NCBI RefSeq assembly: GCF_000818395.1 | Contig: NZ_JWJG01000028.1 | Location: 4,914,615-4,978,614, forward strand | Length of the DNA: 64,000 bases | Source of the DNA: Noviherbaspirillum autotrophicum | Lineage (GTDB): Bacteria > Pseudomonadota > Gammaproteobacteria > Burkholderiales > Burkholderiaceae_D | Direction: 5' to 3' | Part shown: positions 26,183-35,828 of the stretch, in pieces | How positions within the stretch are numbered: the stretch's first letter is position 1 | How the letters are laid out: each line of letters starts with the position of its first letter | Notes under the pieces: generated by a model | Told to the model about the DNA's origin: nothing | The model's input: only the letters and a program-made list of their open reading frames with translations | Databases searched by the model: none | Position numbers and translations under genes: made by a program

Positions 26183-27030
26183 GAACCGTCATTTCCGCCA
26201 TTGCGCTGCTGTCGGGCGCCCTCCTTTCCGCCACCGGACTCGCGCAGGATGCGCGCGGCAATGCCGGCATGCAGATCGCCAACAGCGGCGCACCACAAAA
26301 CGGCGTGCCGGCCTGCGCCAGCTGCCATGGCGCCAAGGGCGAAGGCAACGCCGCCAGCGGCTTCCCGCGCATTGCCGGCCAGCCGAAAACCTATCTGGCC
26401 CACCAGCTCGCCGCCTACGCCGGCGGCAGCCGCAACAATGCCGTGATGGCGCCGGTCGCGAAGGCACTGACGCAGCAACAGATCGACGCCGTCGCCACCT
26501 ACTACGCGACGCTGCCTCCAGCAGCGCCGGCGGCAAGCGCACAGGCGTCCGGCCAGGACGACAAGGGCGATAAGGGGGACAAACGCGGCCAGATGCTGGC
26601 CGCCGTCGGCGACGAGAAGCTCGGCGTGCAGGGCTGCGTCAATTGCCATGGCCCGGGCGGCGCCGGCGAAGCGCCGACCTATCCCTACCTGGCCGGGCAG
26701 CACAAGTCCTACCTGGCCGCGGCCATGGGCGAGTGGAAAAGCGGCGCGCGCAACACCGACCCGAGCATGCAGATGAATATGATCGCCAAGCGGCTCAGCG
26801 ACAGCGACATCGCAGCGCTCGCCGCCTATTTCTCGTCGCAGCCGCCGTCGCAGCTCGATCGCGGCAATACGCCGGCTGCGGCCGTGCCTAGCGCGCAAGG
26901 TACGCAGGCCGGCACGGCTCCCGTGCGCGGCACCGGTTCCGAACAGGGCGCGGCCACGTCCGGTGGCAGCCAGGGCCCGGGCGGCGGCGGCGCGGCATCC
27001 GGCAGCGGGCCTTCCGGCACGCCGAAATAA
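26179..27030 (+). CDS. diheme cytochrome c subunit of the dehydrogenase complex (c4-like)
   Basis: A 283-residue protein with a signal peptide (MRTVISAIALLSGALLSATGLAQ) and two heme c sites (CASCHGAKGEG, CVNCHGPGGAG) in tandem cytochrome halves; a Gly/Ser/Pro-rich low-complexity tail (~240-283) follows. It replaces the triheme cytochrome usual in gluconate/sorbitol dehydrogenase complexes. Its ATG overlaps the GMC stop (ATGA), so it is translated with it. It likely accepts electrons from the FAD or iron-sulphur centre. Confidence 0.88.
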   Translation: MRTVISAIALLSGALLSATGLAQDARGNAGMQIANSGAPQNGVPACASCHGAKGEGNAASGFPRIAGQPKTYLAHQLAAYAGGSRNNAVMAPVAKALTQQQIDAVATYYATLPPAAPAASAQASGQDDKGDKGDKRGQMLAAVGDEKLGVQGCVNCHGPGGAGEAPTYPYLAGQHKSYLAAAMGEWKSGARNTDPSMQMNMIAKRLSDSDIAALAAYFSSQPPSQLDRGNTPAAAVPSAQGTQAGTAPVRGTGSEQGAATSGGSQGPGGGGAASGSGPSGTPK

Positions 27031-27041
27031 ATTCACTGGAC

Positions 27042-27075
27042 GAAAAAAAACCGTGCACGGTTTCCCGTGCACGGT
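27042..27075 (-). terminator. Rho-independent terminator of the Tim44-like gene
   Basis: An 11-bp perfect stem (27050-27060 with 27065-27075, loop of 4) is followed on the minus strand by eight T residues (A run at 27043-27050 on the plus strand). It lies 21 nt past the Tim44-like stop codon and also just after the convergent cytochrome gene. Confidence 0.85.
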
Positions 27076-27096
27076 CCAAAGAGCTACAAATGCTGA

Positions 27097-28029
27097 TCAG
27101 GACAGCTGCTGAATCCCCGCCAGCACCCAGCCGCCCTGGCCCGATATCGACTTCGACAGGTTCCACACCTCGGCGAATGCTTCCGCCGGCGCCTGCTCGG
27201 ATTCCTTGATCATGCCCGTGAACTTGACGCTGGCCAGATACTCGTTGTTGATCGTTTCGATGCCCAGCAGTTCGGCATCGAGCGTCACCACGTCGGTATG
27301 ATTCGCAGACGCGCCGCGCTCCTGCAACTGCAGCCGCAGCTCGGCGAACAGTTCCGGCGAGGTGAATTCGCGCAGGTCATTGATGTCGGCCTTGTCCCAT
27401 ACCGCCTGCAGGCGGATGAAATAGGTCTTGGACTGGCGCAGGAAGGCAGCCGCATCGAAGTCTGCGGGCACGCCCCACGGCGCAGCGCTGGCCGGATTGT
27501 GTGCGGCACCGGCGCCGGTCACCTGCTCGTCGGCATGCGGCGCGGCGCGTTGTGTCGGCTCGATGCGCGAACCGATTTCAGGCGTATAGCCCGCCGTCGG
27601 GCCGCCGGCGTAGGCGCTGCGCATCGCGCCGGCGTCGCTGCTCTTGCGGCGCAGCATGCGATAGATGAACAAGCCCGCCATCGCCAGCAAGGCGATCATC
27701 AGCACGCTGCCCAGCATGCCGCCGAGGGCGCCGCCCAGGCCGAAATGCGACAGCAGGGCACCCAGGCCGAGACCGAGCAGCGCGCCACCGAGCATGCTCT
27801 TCCACGGGCTCGACGGCTTGGGCGGCACGCCCGGCTGGGCGCTGGCCGGCGCGGCGGGCTTGGGAGCGACGGCGGACTGATTCTGTGCCGGTGCGTGCGC
27901 CTGGCGGCTGACGCTTTGCGATTGACGCCCGAACGAGCCGCCGCCGCCCATGCGTTTGGCCTGCGCCTCCGAGACGGCGACCGACAACGCGCTGACCGCG
28001 ATCATCAAACCGATAAACAGCTTTTTCAT
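27097..28029 (-). CDS. Tim44-like domain membrane protein
   Basis: A 310-residue protein: signal-like N-terminus (KKLFIGLMIAVSALSVAVSEAQA), a Gly/Ser/Gln-rich low-complexity segment, a glycine-zipper hydrophobic region (~82-125, LLGLGLGALLSHFGLGGALGG then LMIALLAMAGLFIYRML), and a C-terminal Tim44/MBA1-like domain (~185-308, DFDAAAFLRQSKTYFIRLQAVWDKADIN). Bacterial homologues are membrane-anchored proteins of unknown detail, linked to envelope or lipid association. Transcribed alone, with its own terminator downstream. Confidence 0.85.
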   Translation of the reverse strand: MKKLFIGLMIAVSALSVAVSEAQAKRMGGGGSFGRQSQSVSRQAHAPAQNQSAVAPKPAAPASAQPGVPPKPSSPWKSMLGGALLGLGLGALLSHFGLGGALGGMLGSVLMIALLAMAGLFIYRMLRRKSSDAGAMRSAYAGGPTAGYTPEIGSRIEPTQRAAPHADEQVTGAGAAHNPASAAPWGVPADFDAAAFLRQSKTYFIRLQAVWDKADINDLREFTSPELFAELRLQLQERGASANHTDVVTLDAELLGIETINNEYLASVKFTGMIKESEQAPAEAFAEVWNLSKSISGQGGWVLAGIQQLS

Positions 28030-28170
28030 GCATCCTCCAGAATGAATTCAGGTGATGCGAAAGCCGCCGCTTGCGTCTTTCGCAACAACGCCATCATAGG
28101 CGCGCGGCCGCTTTTGAAAAAGCGAAGATTACAGAAGAATCACTTCGAAAAAACAAGAAGAAGCAGCTCG

Positions 28171-29226
28171 TCACACCAGGCCGCCATCGCTCAGCTCCTT
28201 CTTCACGTAGGCGTAGAACACCGGCGCGGCCACCAGGCCGGGCAGCCCGAACATCGCCTCCATGGTCAGCATGGCGGCGAGCAACTCCCAGGCGCGGGCA
28301 TTGATGTGCGAGCCGATGATCTTCGCATTCAGGAAATATTCCAGCTTGTGGATGACGACCAAAAACAGCAGCGAAGACACCGCGATGGCCAGTGAATGGG
28401 ACAGGCTGACGATCACGATCACGCTGTTGGAGATCAGGTTGCCGATCACCGGCAGCAGGCCGGCAAAGAAGGTTACGGCGATCATGCTCTTGGTCAGCGG
28501 CAGATGGATGCCGGCCAGCGGCAGCAAGACCGCGAGATAGACCGCAGTCAGCACCGCGTTGATGCCGGCGATGCGCACCTGTGCGAACACGATGCGCCGG
28601 AACGCGTCGTTGAGGTTGACCACGCGCGCATGCAGCGCAGCGGCCAGCGGCTTGTGGTCGTGCCGCGTGGTGGTGTCGTACAGGGCCGCCATGGCGCCGA
28701 TGGCCATGCCCATCAGCAGGTGCGCGATGGTGCGCCCCGCTTCCTGGCCGATGGTCTGCGCATGCGCGGCATGCGCGCGCAGCCAGGCGGTGATCATCTC
28801 GCGGATGGCTTCCGCGCTTTCCGGAATGTGCTCCTTCAGCCATGCCGGCATCTGCGGCCGCGACGCCTCGACGATGTCGGCCAGCTTCTGCATCAGTACC
28901 TGCACGCTGCCGGCATCGCTCTGGAAAAACGACACCGCGCCCCAGATCGCCAGCGACAGCAACAAGACGATGATCGCCGCCAGCAGCGCGACGGCGATCA
29001 TGCGCGCGCGCTGGTCGCTGATGTTCTTGCCCAACAATGGCGTGGGCAGATGCACCAGCGAATACACCAGCAGCCCGGAAAACAGCGATGCCAGCAAGCC
29101 GTGGCGCAACACGATCGCGAGCGCGGCGGCGGCCAGCAGATAAGACGCAACAATGCTTAAATTGGACTTGTTTTGGTCGGACATGTCGGCTGTTGTCGTT
29201 GGCGGAAAAGGCGAAGCATACGACAT
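28171..29226 (-). CDS. AI-2E family (YhhT/PerM-type) membrane transporter
   Basis: A 351-residue protein with about eight predicted membrane helices and a central cytoplasmic part (~110-150), matching the UPF0118/AI-2E transporter family (LTKSMIAVTFFAGLLPVIGNLISNS and the late ALLTMEAMFGLPGLVAAPVFYAYVKKEL). Family members are reported as AI-2 exporters or Na+/H+ antiporters; the substrate here is unknown. The ATG at 29224-29226 has an AGGGGGG stretch upstream; an internal ATG at 29184 is an alternative. It is divergent from the old yellow enzyme gene with a 44-nt spacer. Confidence 0.85.
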   Translation of the reverse strand: MSYASPFPPTTTADMSDQNKSNLSIVASYLLAAAALAIVLRHGLLASLFSGLLVYSLVHLPTPLLGKNISDQRARMIAVALLAAIIVLLLSLAIWGAVSFFQSDAGSVQVLMQKLADIVEASRPQMPAWLKEHIPESAEAIREMITAWLRAHAAHAQTIGQEAGRTIAHLLMGMAIGAMAALYDTTTRHDHKPLAAALHARVVNLNDAFRRIVFAQVRIAGINAVLTAVYLAVLLPLAGIHLPLTKSMIAVTFFAGLLPVIGNLISNSVIVIVSLSHSLAIAVSSLLFLVVIHKLEYFLNAKIIGSHINARAWELLAAMLTMEAMFGLPGLVAAPVFYAYVKKELSDGGLV

Positions 29227-29270
29227 ATTGTGTCCCCCCTACCAGTTCCACCCGCAAAGGAAATATTCTG

Positions 29271-30383
29271 ATGAGCAAACTTTTCTCGCCGATTTCCCTC
29301 GGCCCGCTGCAACTGAAGAACCGCATTGCGATCGCGCCGATGTGCCAGTATTCGGCCCGCGAAGGCGCGGCAACCGACTGGCACACGATTCATCTGGGGC
29401 ATCTTGCGCTGTCGGGCGCGGGCCTGCTGTTCCTCGAAGCGACCGCGGTGGAGCCGGAAGGCCGCATCTCGCCGGACGACCTGGGCCTGTGGTCGGACGC
29501 GACCGAGCGCGCGCTGGGCGAGGTGCTGGGCGCGGTGCGCCGTCATTCGGCCATGCCGATCGCGATCCAGCTCGCGCATGCCGGCCGCAAGGCGTCGACC
29601 CGCGTGCCGTGGGAAGGCGGCCAGTCGATTCCGTCGACACAGCCGCGCGGCTGGAAGACGGTGGCGCCCTCGGCACTGCCGTATGCCGCGCATGACGAGA
29701 CGCCGCAGGCGCTCGAGCGCGCCGGCATGGAGCGCATCCGCGATGCCTTTGCAGCGGCGGCAAGGCGTGCCGACCGGCTCGGCATCGATGCCATCGAAGT
29801 GCATGCGGCCCATGGCTATCTGCTGCACCAGTTCCTGTCGCCGCTATCGAACCGGCGCGACGACGAATACGGCGGCGCGCTGCCGAACCGCCTGCGCTTT
29901 CCGCTGGAAGTGTTCGATGCGGTGCGCGCTGCCTTCGACGCCGGCAAGCCGGTCGGGGTGCGCGTGTCGGCCACCGACTGGGTCGAGGGCGGCTGGGATG
30001 TCGAACAGACGACGGCCTTCGCCCGGGAACTGAAACAGCGCGGCTGCGACTTCATCGACGTATCGAGCGGCGGCTTGTCGCCATTGCAGAAGATCGCGCT
30101 GGGCCCCGCCTACCAGGTGCCGTTCGCGGCAAGGATCAAGGCTGATGCCGGCATGCCGACCATCGCGGTCGGGCTCATCACCGAGGCGCAGCAGGCGCAA
30201 GACATCATCGCGTCGGGCCAAGCCGACATGGTGGCGCTGGCGCGCGGCATCCTGTACGACCCGCGCTGGCCGTGGCATGCGGCCGCGCAGCTGGGCGCGC
30301 AGGTCGATGCGCCGCCGCAGTATTGGCGCTCGCAGCCGCACGAATTGAAGAATCTGTTTTCCGGCAATACGATGGTGCGCTAG
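29271..30383 (+). CDS. old yellow enzyme, NADPH dehydrogenase YqjM-like
   Basis: A 370-residue FMN TIM-barrel ene-reductase. Cys at 25 in IAPMCQYSA is the thiol marker of the thermophilic-like YqjM class, and HAAHGYLLHQFLSPLSNRRDDEYGG and PVGVRVSATDW are conserved. It reduces activated C=C bonds of unsaturated carbonyls or nitro compounds with NAD(P)H. The ATG at 29271 has AAAGGA 9 nt upstream. The frame is open far upstream but that overlaps the divergent transporter gene. Confidence 0.92.
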   Translation: MSKLFSPISLGPLQLKNRIAIAPMCQYSAREGAATDWHTIHLGHLALSGAGLLFLEATAVEPEGRISPDDLGLWSDATERALGEVLGAVRRHSAMPIAIQLAHAGRKASTRVPWEGGQSIPSTQPRGWKTVAPSALPYAAHDETPQALERAGMERIRDAFAAAARRADRLGIDAIEVHAAHGYLLHQFLSPLSNRRDDEYGGALPNRLRFPLEVFDAVRAAFDAGKPVGVRVSATDWVEGGWDVEQTTAFARELKQRGCDFIDVSSGGLSPLQKIALGPAYQVPFAARIKADAGMPTIAVGLITEAQQAQDIIASGQADMVALARGILYDPRWPWHAAAQLGAQVDAPPQYWRSQPHELKNLFSGNTMVR

Positions 30384-30393
30384 GCGCCGACGC

Positions 30394-31521
<1,128 letters not shown>

Positions 31522-31717
31522 AAACGGTATTAATTGAAAGGGAAAATGTCGGCAGGACAGGCAACTGCCTGTTATGTCGGGATGAAATGCCGACGTTCAA
31601 TACCTGCTTGCCCGAACTTGCCTTGGCCGCCGCAGTCGAAAGAACAATGTTGCTGTCCTGTCATTCCTGCGCGCAGTTGGTATGTCGTGCGACAGCGCGA
31701 GGCTCACGAGGAAAATC

Positions 31718-31921
31718 ATGCATGCGTATATCGTGAAGACCGGGGATGGATACCTGTATCCATTCGCCGACGATGTATCCCTGACCGACCATGAAGACCA
31801 GGCCGGGCATTTCCTGAGCATGGACGAGGCACACCGCGTGGCGCAGGGGCGCGGCTACCGCGAGGGAAGCTATGACGTCCTGGCGGTCGATGTGGACGTG
31901 CACAAGCTGATCCGGCAGTAG
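31718..31921 (+). CDS. small hypothetical protein
   Basis: A 67-residue protein (MHAYIVKTGDGYLYPFADD) with a compact alternating strand/helix pattern and no membrane or signal segment. The start at 31718 has GAGGAAAATC upstream; the longer frame from 31682 lacks a ribosome site. It looks like a small soluble domain resembling DUF2188-type stress proteins in size only. The convergent gene next to it encodes another small protein of stress-protein look. Confidence 0.6.
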   Translation: MHAYIVKTGDGYLYPFADDVSLTDHEDQAGHFLSMDEAHRVAQGRGYREGSYDVLAVDVDVHKLIRQ

Positions 31922-31947
31922 CGCCTCTGGCGCCTCCGTCAGGCCCA

Positions 31948-32319
31948 TCAACTCCTGCCGCGCGGCGGCAGGCCGCCGGCATCGGCGGCGTAGCGCTCCA
32001 TGATGTCCGATGCCAGGCTGCGCTGGCGTTCGTCATCCGCATCGACCGTCAGGACGAACGTGCCGCGCCATACCGGATCGGCGTTATTGTAGGCGTCGGT
32101 GCGCACTTCGCGGCTCATGATGAAGGGTCCGGGCTTGCTGCCCGGCCCCCTTCCCATGTCCTTGGTATCGATCACGCCGTTACCCTCGACCGGCCCGGCT
32201 TCGTCCATGATCGAGTCAAGGTGCACGCTGTCGGGCGCAAACCCGGAACCCAGGAGCGCCTCGCGTGCCCCCTGCGCATCCGTGAAATGGTCATAAGCGC
32301 GTACCAGTGTCTGTCCCAT
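31948..32319 (-). CDS. hypothetical protein, YflT/general-stress-like
   Basis: A 123-residue protein. The N-terminus (GQTLVRAYDHFTDAQGAREALLGSGF) and the end (GTFVLTVDADDERQRSLASDIMERY) suggest a ferredoxin-like fold in which a helix senses a partner, seen in small general-stress proteins. Three consecutive ATGs are present; the third (32317-32319) has the best spacing from GGAG, so it is chosen. A longer frame to 32448 is unsupported. Function unknown. Confidence 0.65.
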   Translation of the reverse strand: MGQTLVRAYDHFTDAQGAREALLGSGFAPDSVHLDSIMDEAGPVEGNGVIDTKDMGRGPGSKPGPFIMSREVRTDAYNNADPVWRGTFVLTVDADDERQRSLASDIMERYAADAGGLPPRGRS

Positions 32320-32523
32320 CATCATTCTCCGTTGCATGATCGCTGAAGCGAGCGCCACCGCGCCACGGCCCGATCGCCTCTTCTGTCCTGTCTGACCCGG
32401 CTCACTGCGGTTAGTGCCATCAAGATCACTGCACTGCAATGTTGCCAACCATGCACCATGTGCCTACACTGGTCAGCAAAGATGAAAATATAACAACTTC
32501 AATCACAATAAAAAGGAGACGCC

Positions 32524-33672
32524 ATGCTGCGCAAAGCGCTTACCGCCCTGCTTTTCCTCGTCCTGTCGCTGCTGGCCTACCTCGGGCTGGCGCCGGTGCC
32601 GATCGAGCCCGTTGCCTGGAGCGCGCCCAAGGATGCCGGCTACGTCGGCGCGTATGGCGTCAATCAGCGGCTGACCGGCATGCAGCACATCTCGATCGGC
32701 GACGAGACCGGCCCCGAACATGTGGCCATCGGCCCGGACGGCAAGCTGTATGCGGCGGTAGCCGGCGGCAAGATTCTCCGCATGAATGCCGACGGCACGG
32801 CACGCGAAGTCTGGGCGCGCACTGGCGGGCGCGTGCTTGGCTTTGATTTCGACGCGCTCGGCCGCCTGATCGCTGTCGATGCGGTGCGCGGCTTGCTGGC
32901 TATCGATGCCGCTCCGCAGCGCCGCATCGCGGTGCTGGCCGATCACGTCGACGTGGACGGCCACACCGATCCGATTCGCTACGCCGATGCGGTCGTGGTG
33001 GCCCAGGATGGCAAGATCTATTTCACCGATGCGTCACGCCGCTTCGGCCCGGCGCAATGGGGCGGCACCTTCCATGCCAGCGTGCTCGACATCATCGAGC
33101 ATTTGTCGACTGGTCGCGTGCTGGCCTACGATCCGTCCAGTGGCAAGACCGAGGTGGTGATGAACGACTTGTCGTTTGCCAACGGCATTGCCTTGTCCAG
33201 CGACGGGCGCTCGCTGTTCGTGGCAGAAACGGGGGAATACCGGATCTGGAAGATTTCCACACAGGCACGCAATGTAAGCGCGAAGCAAATCGCAGAAGCG
33301 GGTGGCGATGCACAGGCCCGCATTCTGCTCGCCAACCTGCCCGGCTATCCGGACAACCTGATGCGCGGCATGAATGGCCGGATCTGGGCTGGTTTTGCCA
33401 AGCCGCGCGGCGCGGCGGCCGACGATTTGGCAGGCAAGCCGTTCATGCGCAAGGTGGCATTGCGGCTGCCTCAGGCTTTGTGGCCGGTGCCGCCCGCGTA
33501 CGGACATGTGATCGCGTTTAACGAAGCGGGAGAGATCGTCGCCGATTTGCAAGACCCGAGCGGGCGCTACCCGGAAACGACGGGCGTCACCGAAACGGCG
33601 GAACGCTTGTATATCCAGAGCCTGCACGCGCCGGTGCTGGGCTGGCTGCCGAAGGAAGCGGCCAAACTGTAA
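32524..33672 (+). CDS. SMP-30/strictosidine synthase-like beta-propeller protein
   Basis: A 382-residue protein with an N-terminal membrane anchor (LTALLFLVLSLLAYLGLAPV) and a six-bladed propeller of the SMP-30/gluconolactonase-LRE superfamily, closest to adipocyte plasma membrane-associated protein types: GPEHVAIGPDGKLYAAVAGG, GKIYFTDASRRFG, FANGIALSSDGRSLFVAETG, GYPDNLMRGMNGRIWAGF. It likely faces the periplasm and may hydrolyse lactones or esters, though the substrate is open. A strong AAGGAGA site precedes the ATG. Confidence 0.82.
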   Translation: MLRKALTALLFLVLSLLAYLGLAPVPIEPVAWSAPKDAGYVGAYGVNQRLTGMQHISIGDETGPEHVAIGPDGKLYAAVAGGKILRMNADGTAREVWARTGGRVLGFDFDALGRLIAVDAVRGLLAIDAAPQRRIAVLADHVDVDGHTDPIRYADAVVVAQDGKIYFTDASRRFGPAQWGGTFHASVLDIIEHLSTGRVLAYDPSSGKTEVVMNDLSFANGIALSSDGRSLFVAETGEYRIWKISTQARNVSAKQIAEAGGDAQARILLANLPGYPDNLMRGMNGRIWAGFAKPRGAAADDLAGKPFMRKVALRLPQALWPVPPAYGHVIAFNEAGEIVADLQDPSGRYPETTGVTETAERLYIQSLHAPVLGWLPKEAAKL

Positions 33673-33798
33673 TAGCGCCGCAAGACGCAACGATATGTCC
33701 GAAAACAGGAACTGCCGGGATTGCGATAGGGTCAACCTCAATTGACCCAGCGACGCCCATACGTCTTCGCAATCACCGGCTCAAAAATCAGAACGGCC

Positions 33799-35022
33799 AT
33801 GACTTTACCCAATCTGATGCTCGTGCAACCGCTTGGCTCGACGAATACCGCGGGCAACACTTCCTTGCCCGACATCATTCATCTGCTGCGTCAACATCTC
33901 GGCATGGATGTCGCGTTCTTGTCGGAGTTCGCGCATGGGCGGCGCGAGTTCCGCTACGTCGATACCGACGAGAGCGACTGCCCGGTATGTTGCGACAAGG
34001 GCGATGCGCTGGAAGCATCCTATTGCCAGCGCATTATTGATGGCCGCTTGCCTGAGCTAATTCCGGACGTGGACGACTTCCCTATGGCGAAGGCATTGCC
34101 GGTAACGCAGGAACTCGATATCAAATCCTATATCGCCGCGCCGATACGCTTGGCCGATGGCTCGGTGTACGGCACATTCTGCTGCTACAGCCATATGCCG
34201 GACCGCTCCCTGAACGAACGCGATCTGGCCCTGATGCATGTGTGCGCAGAAATGGCTGCCAAGCAAATCGACCGCGAGCGCCTGGAAGCGCAACAACAGC
34301 GCGAAATCGAGGAACGCATCCGCATCGCCTTGACGCAGAATGGCGTGTCGATGGTATTCCAGCCGATTTATACCCTGGCCAATCGCAAGGTGGTCGGCTT
34401 CGAGGCGCTGTCCCGTTTTACCGACATGCACAACAGGCCGCCGGATGTCTTCTTCCACGAAGCCCATGCGGTCGGGCTCGGCATTGCGCTCGAAGCCAAG
34501 ACGATCGGGCTCGGCTTGCGCGGCTTGCAAGAGTTCACACCGGAAGTTTATGTCTCGGTCAACATTTCTCCTGAAACCATCCTGAGCCCGGCGTTTCCGG
34601 ATATTTTCCGGGACATCCCGCTGGAACGGGTCACGCTGGAAATCACCGAACATGCCGCCGTCGACCGCTACCAGGAAATCGCCGACGTGCTGCGCCCGAT
34701 CCGGGCGCACGGGTTGCAGCTGGCCGTCGACGACGCCGGCGCCGGTTACGCGAGCTTTCGCCATATCCTGCAACTGGAGCCGGACCGCATCAAACTCGAT
34801 TGCAGCCTGACCAAGAACATCGACAGCGATCCGGCGCGGCGCGCCTTGATCGCGGCCTTCGTGCGCTTTTCCGAAGATACCGGTGCGTCCTTGATTGCCG
34901 AAGGGGTGGAAACGGAAAAGGAGCTGGACGCGCTGCGGCAACTGGGGGTCGCCAAGGCACAGGGGCACTTCCTCGGCCACCCGATGCCGATCGGGAAAGC
35001 CGTGGCGCTGCTGCGCGGCTGA
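33799..35022 (+). CDS. GAF-EAL c-di-GMP phosphodiesterase
   Basis: A 407-residue soluble protein. An N-terminal GAF (~10-165) has a Cys-rich CPVCC plus SYCQRI and GTFCCYS, as in a common family of GAF-EAL proteins, and is followed by EAL (~175-405) without a GGDEF. The EAL motif is intact (VGFEALSRF), with N in VNISPE, E in LEITEH, DD in VDDAGAGY, K in RIKLD and E in IAEGVE. Loop 6 reads DDAGAG rather than DDFGTG, a variant found in active members. The ATG at 33799 is preferred; a TTG 57 nt upstream is possible but lacks a ribosome site. Confidence 0.85.
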   Translation: MTLPNLMLVQPLGSTNTAGNTSLPDIIHLLRQHLGMDVAFLSEFAHGRREFRYVDTDESDCPVCCDKGDALEASYCQRIIDGRLPELIPDVDDFPMAKALPVTQELDIKSYIAAPIRLADGSVYGTFCCYSHMPDRSLNERDLALMHVCAEMAAKQIDRERLEAQQQREIEERIRIALTQNGVSMVFQPIYTLANRKVVGFEALSRFTDMHNRPPDVFFHEAHAVGLGIALEAKTIGLGLRGLQEFTPEVYVSVNISPETILSPAFPDIFRDIPLERVTLEITEHAAVDRYQEIADVLRPIRAHGLQLAVDDAGAGYASFRHILQLEPDRIKLDCSLTKNIDSDPARRALIAAFVRFSEDTGASLIAEGVETEKELDALRQLGVAKAQGHFLGHPMPIGKAVALLRG

Positions 35023-35072
35023 CACCCGCGATGGCGCGCACCTCCCGGCGGCCCTCCCGCTCAGGACCCTCG

Positions 35073-35774
35073 CTATTTGCCGCGCTTTTTGGGCGCGCTG
35101 CGCAGGATGAACGTGATCGCCTGCTCCGCCAGCTCCTCGATCGAGATGCCGGCGCCCAGCCGGTACCACTGCGCCGTCCAGTTCAGCGCCCCAAACAGCA
35201 GCAGGCGGTCGAGCTTGGTCGGCATGGTCCAGTCGCCGGAACGGTGCAGCGCATCGATGGCCTCGTCCCAGATTGCCTCGTAGCGGCCCATCAGCGCCGT
35301 GATCTTCCCGTACGCGGACTTGTCGAGCGAACGGGATTCGTACAGCAGCACCGCGATGAAGTGGTTGTTCGGCCCGAGCAGCGTCTTCAGGTGCGTCGTC
35401 ACCAGCTGGCGGAACGCCTCGCGCGGCGGCAGCGACTGCGCCGCGATCGCCTCGATATCCTGCAGCGAGCGCGTCAGGCCCTGCTCCATCACCGCCACCA
35501 GGATGTCATGCTTGGTCTTGAAGTGATAGAACCAGCTGCCGGCCTGCATGCCGGCAGCCGCGGCGATATCGCGCACGGTGGTCTTTTCATAGCCTTTTTC
35601 ACGGAACAGCTTGGCCGATTTCGCGATCAGCTCGTTGCGACGGCTGTCGTCTTCGCTCGCGGAAGCTTCGGCGCGCCGCCCGCGCGGCGTCTTCGCCGGT
35701 TCCATGCCTGTCTGGGGCGCCTTGGCCCGCGCAGGCGTCGTCTTCGTGCTGGTCATTGTTCTTTGCACTCTCAT
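35073..35774 (-). CDS. TetR-family regulator of the acyl-CoA regulon
   Basis: A 233-residue regulator. After a basic/Ala-rich lead of ~45 residues, the TetR HTH runs RRNELIAKSAKLFREKGYEKTTVRDIAAAAGMQAGSWFYHFKTK in the usual pattern; the C-terminal helical ligand-binding part has the LYESRSLD and ITFILRSAP blocks. It likely senses an acyl-CoA from the pathway encoded next to it and represses it. It follows the BKACE gene on the same strand after 54 nt. The start may be 18 nt later (35756). The operator-like sites at 36766, 36910 and 46930 are its probable targets (inference). Confidence 0.9.
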   Translation of the reverse strand: MRVQRTMTSTKTTPARAKAPQTGMEPAKTPRGRRAEASASEDDSRRNELIAKSAKLFREKGYEKTTVRDIAAAAGMQAGSWFYHFKTKHDILVAVMEQGLTRSLQDIEAIAAQSLPPREAFRQLVTTHLKTLLGPNNHFIAVLLYESRSLDKSAYGKITALMGRYEAIWDEAIDALHRSGDWTMPTKLDRLLLFGALNWTAQWYRLGAGISIEELAEQAITFILRSAPKKRGK

Positions 35775-35828
35775 GGCGAAAGGAAGTGTCGGATCCGCAT
35801 ATTGTAAAGCGCGAATAGTTTGCGCTGC

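Noticed and set aside
33742-33798. TTG start 57 nt upstream for the GAF-EAL gene
   Set aside because: No ribosome site before it and the added 19 residues do not belong to the GAF fold; the ATG at 33799 is preferred.
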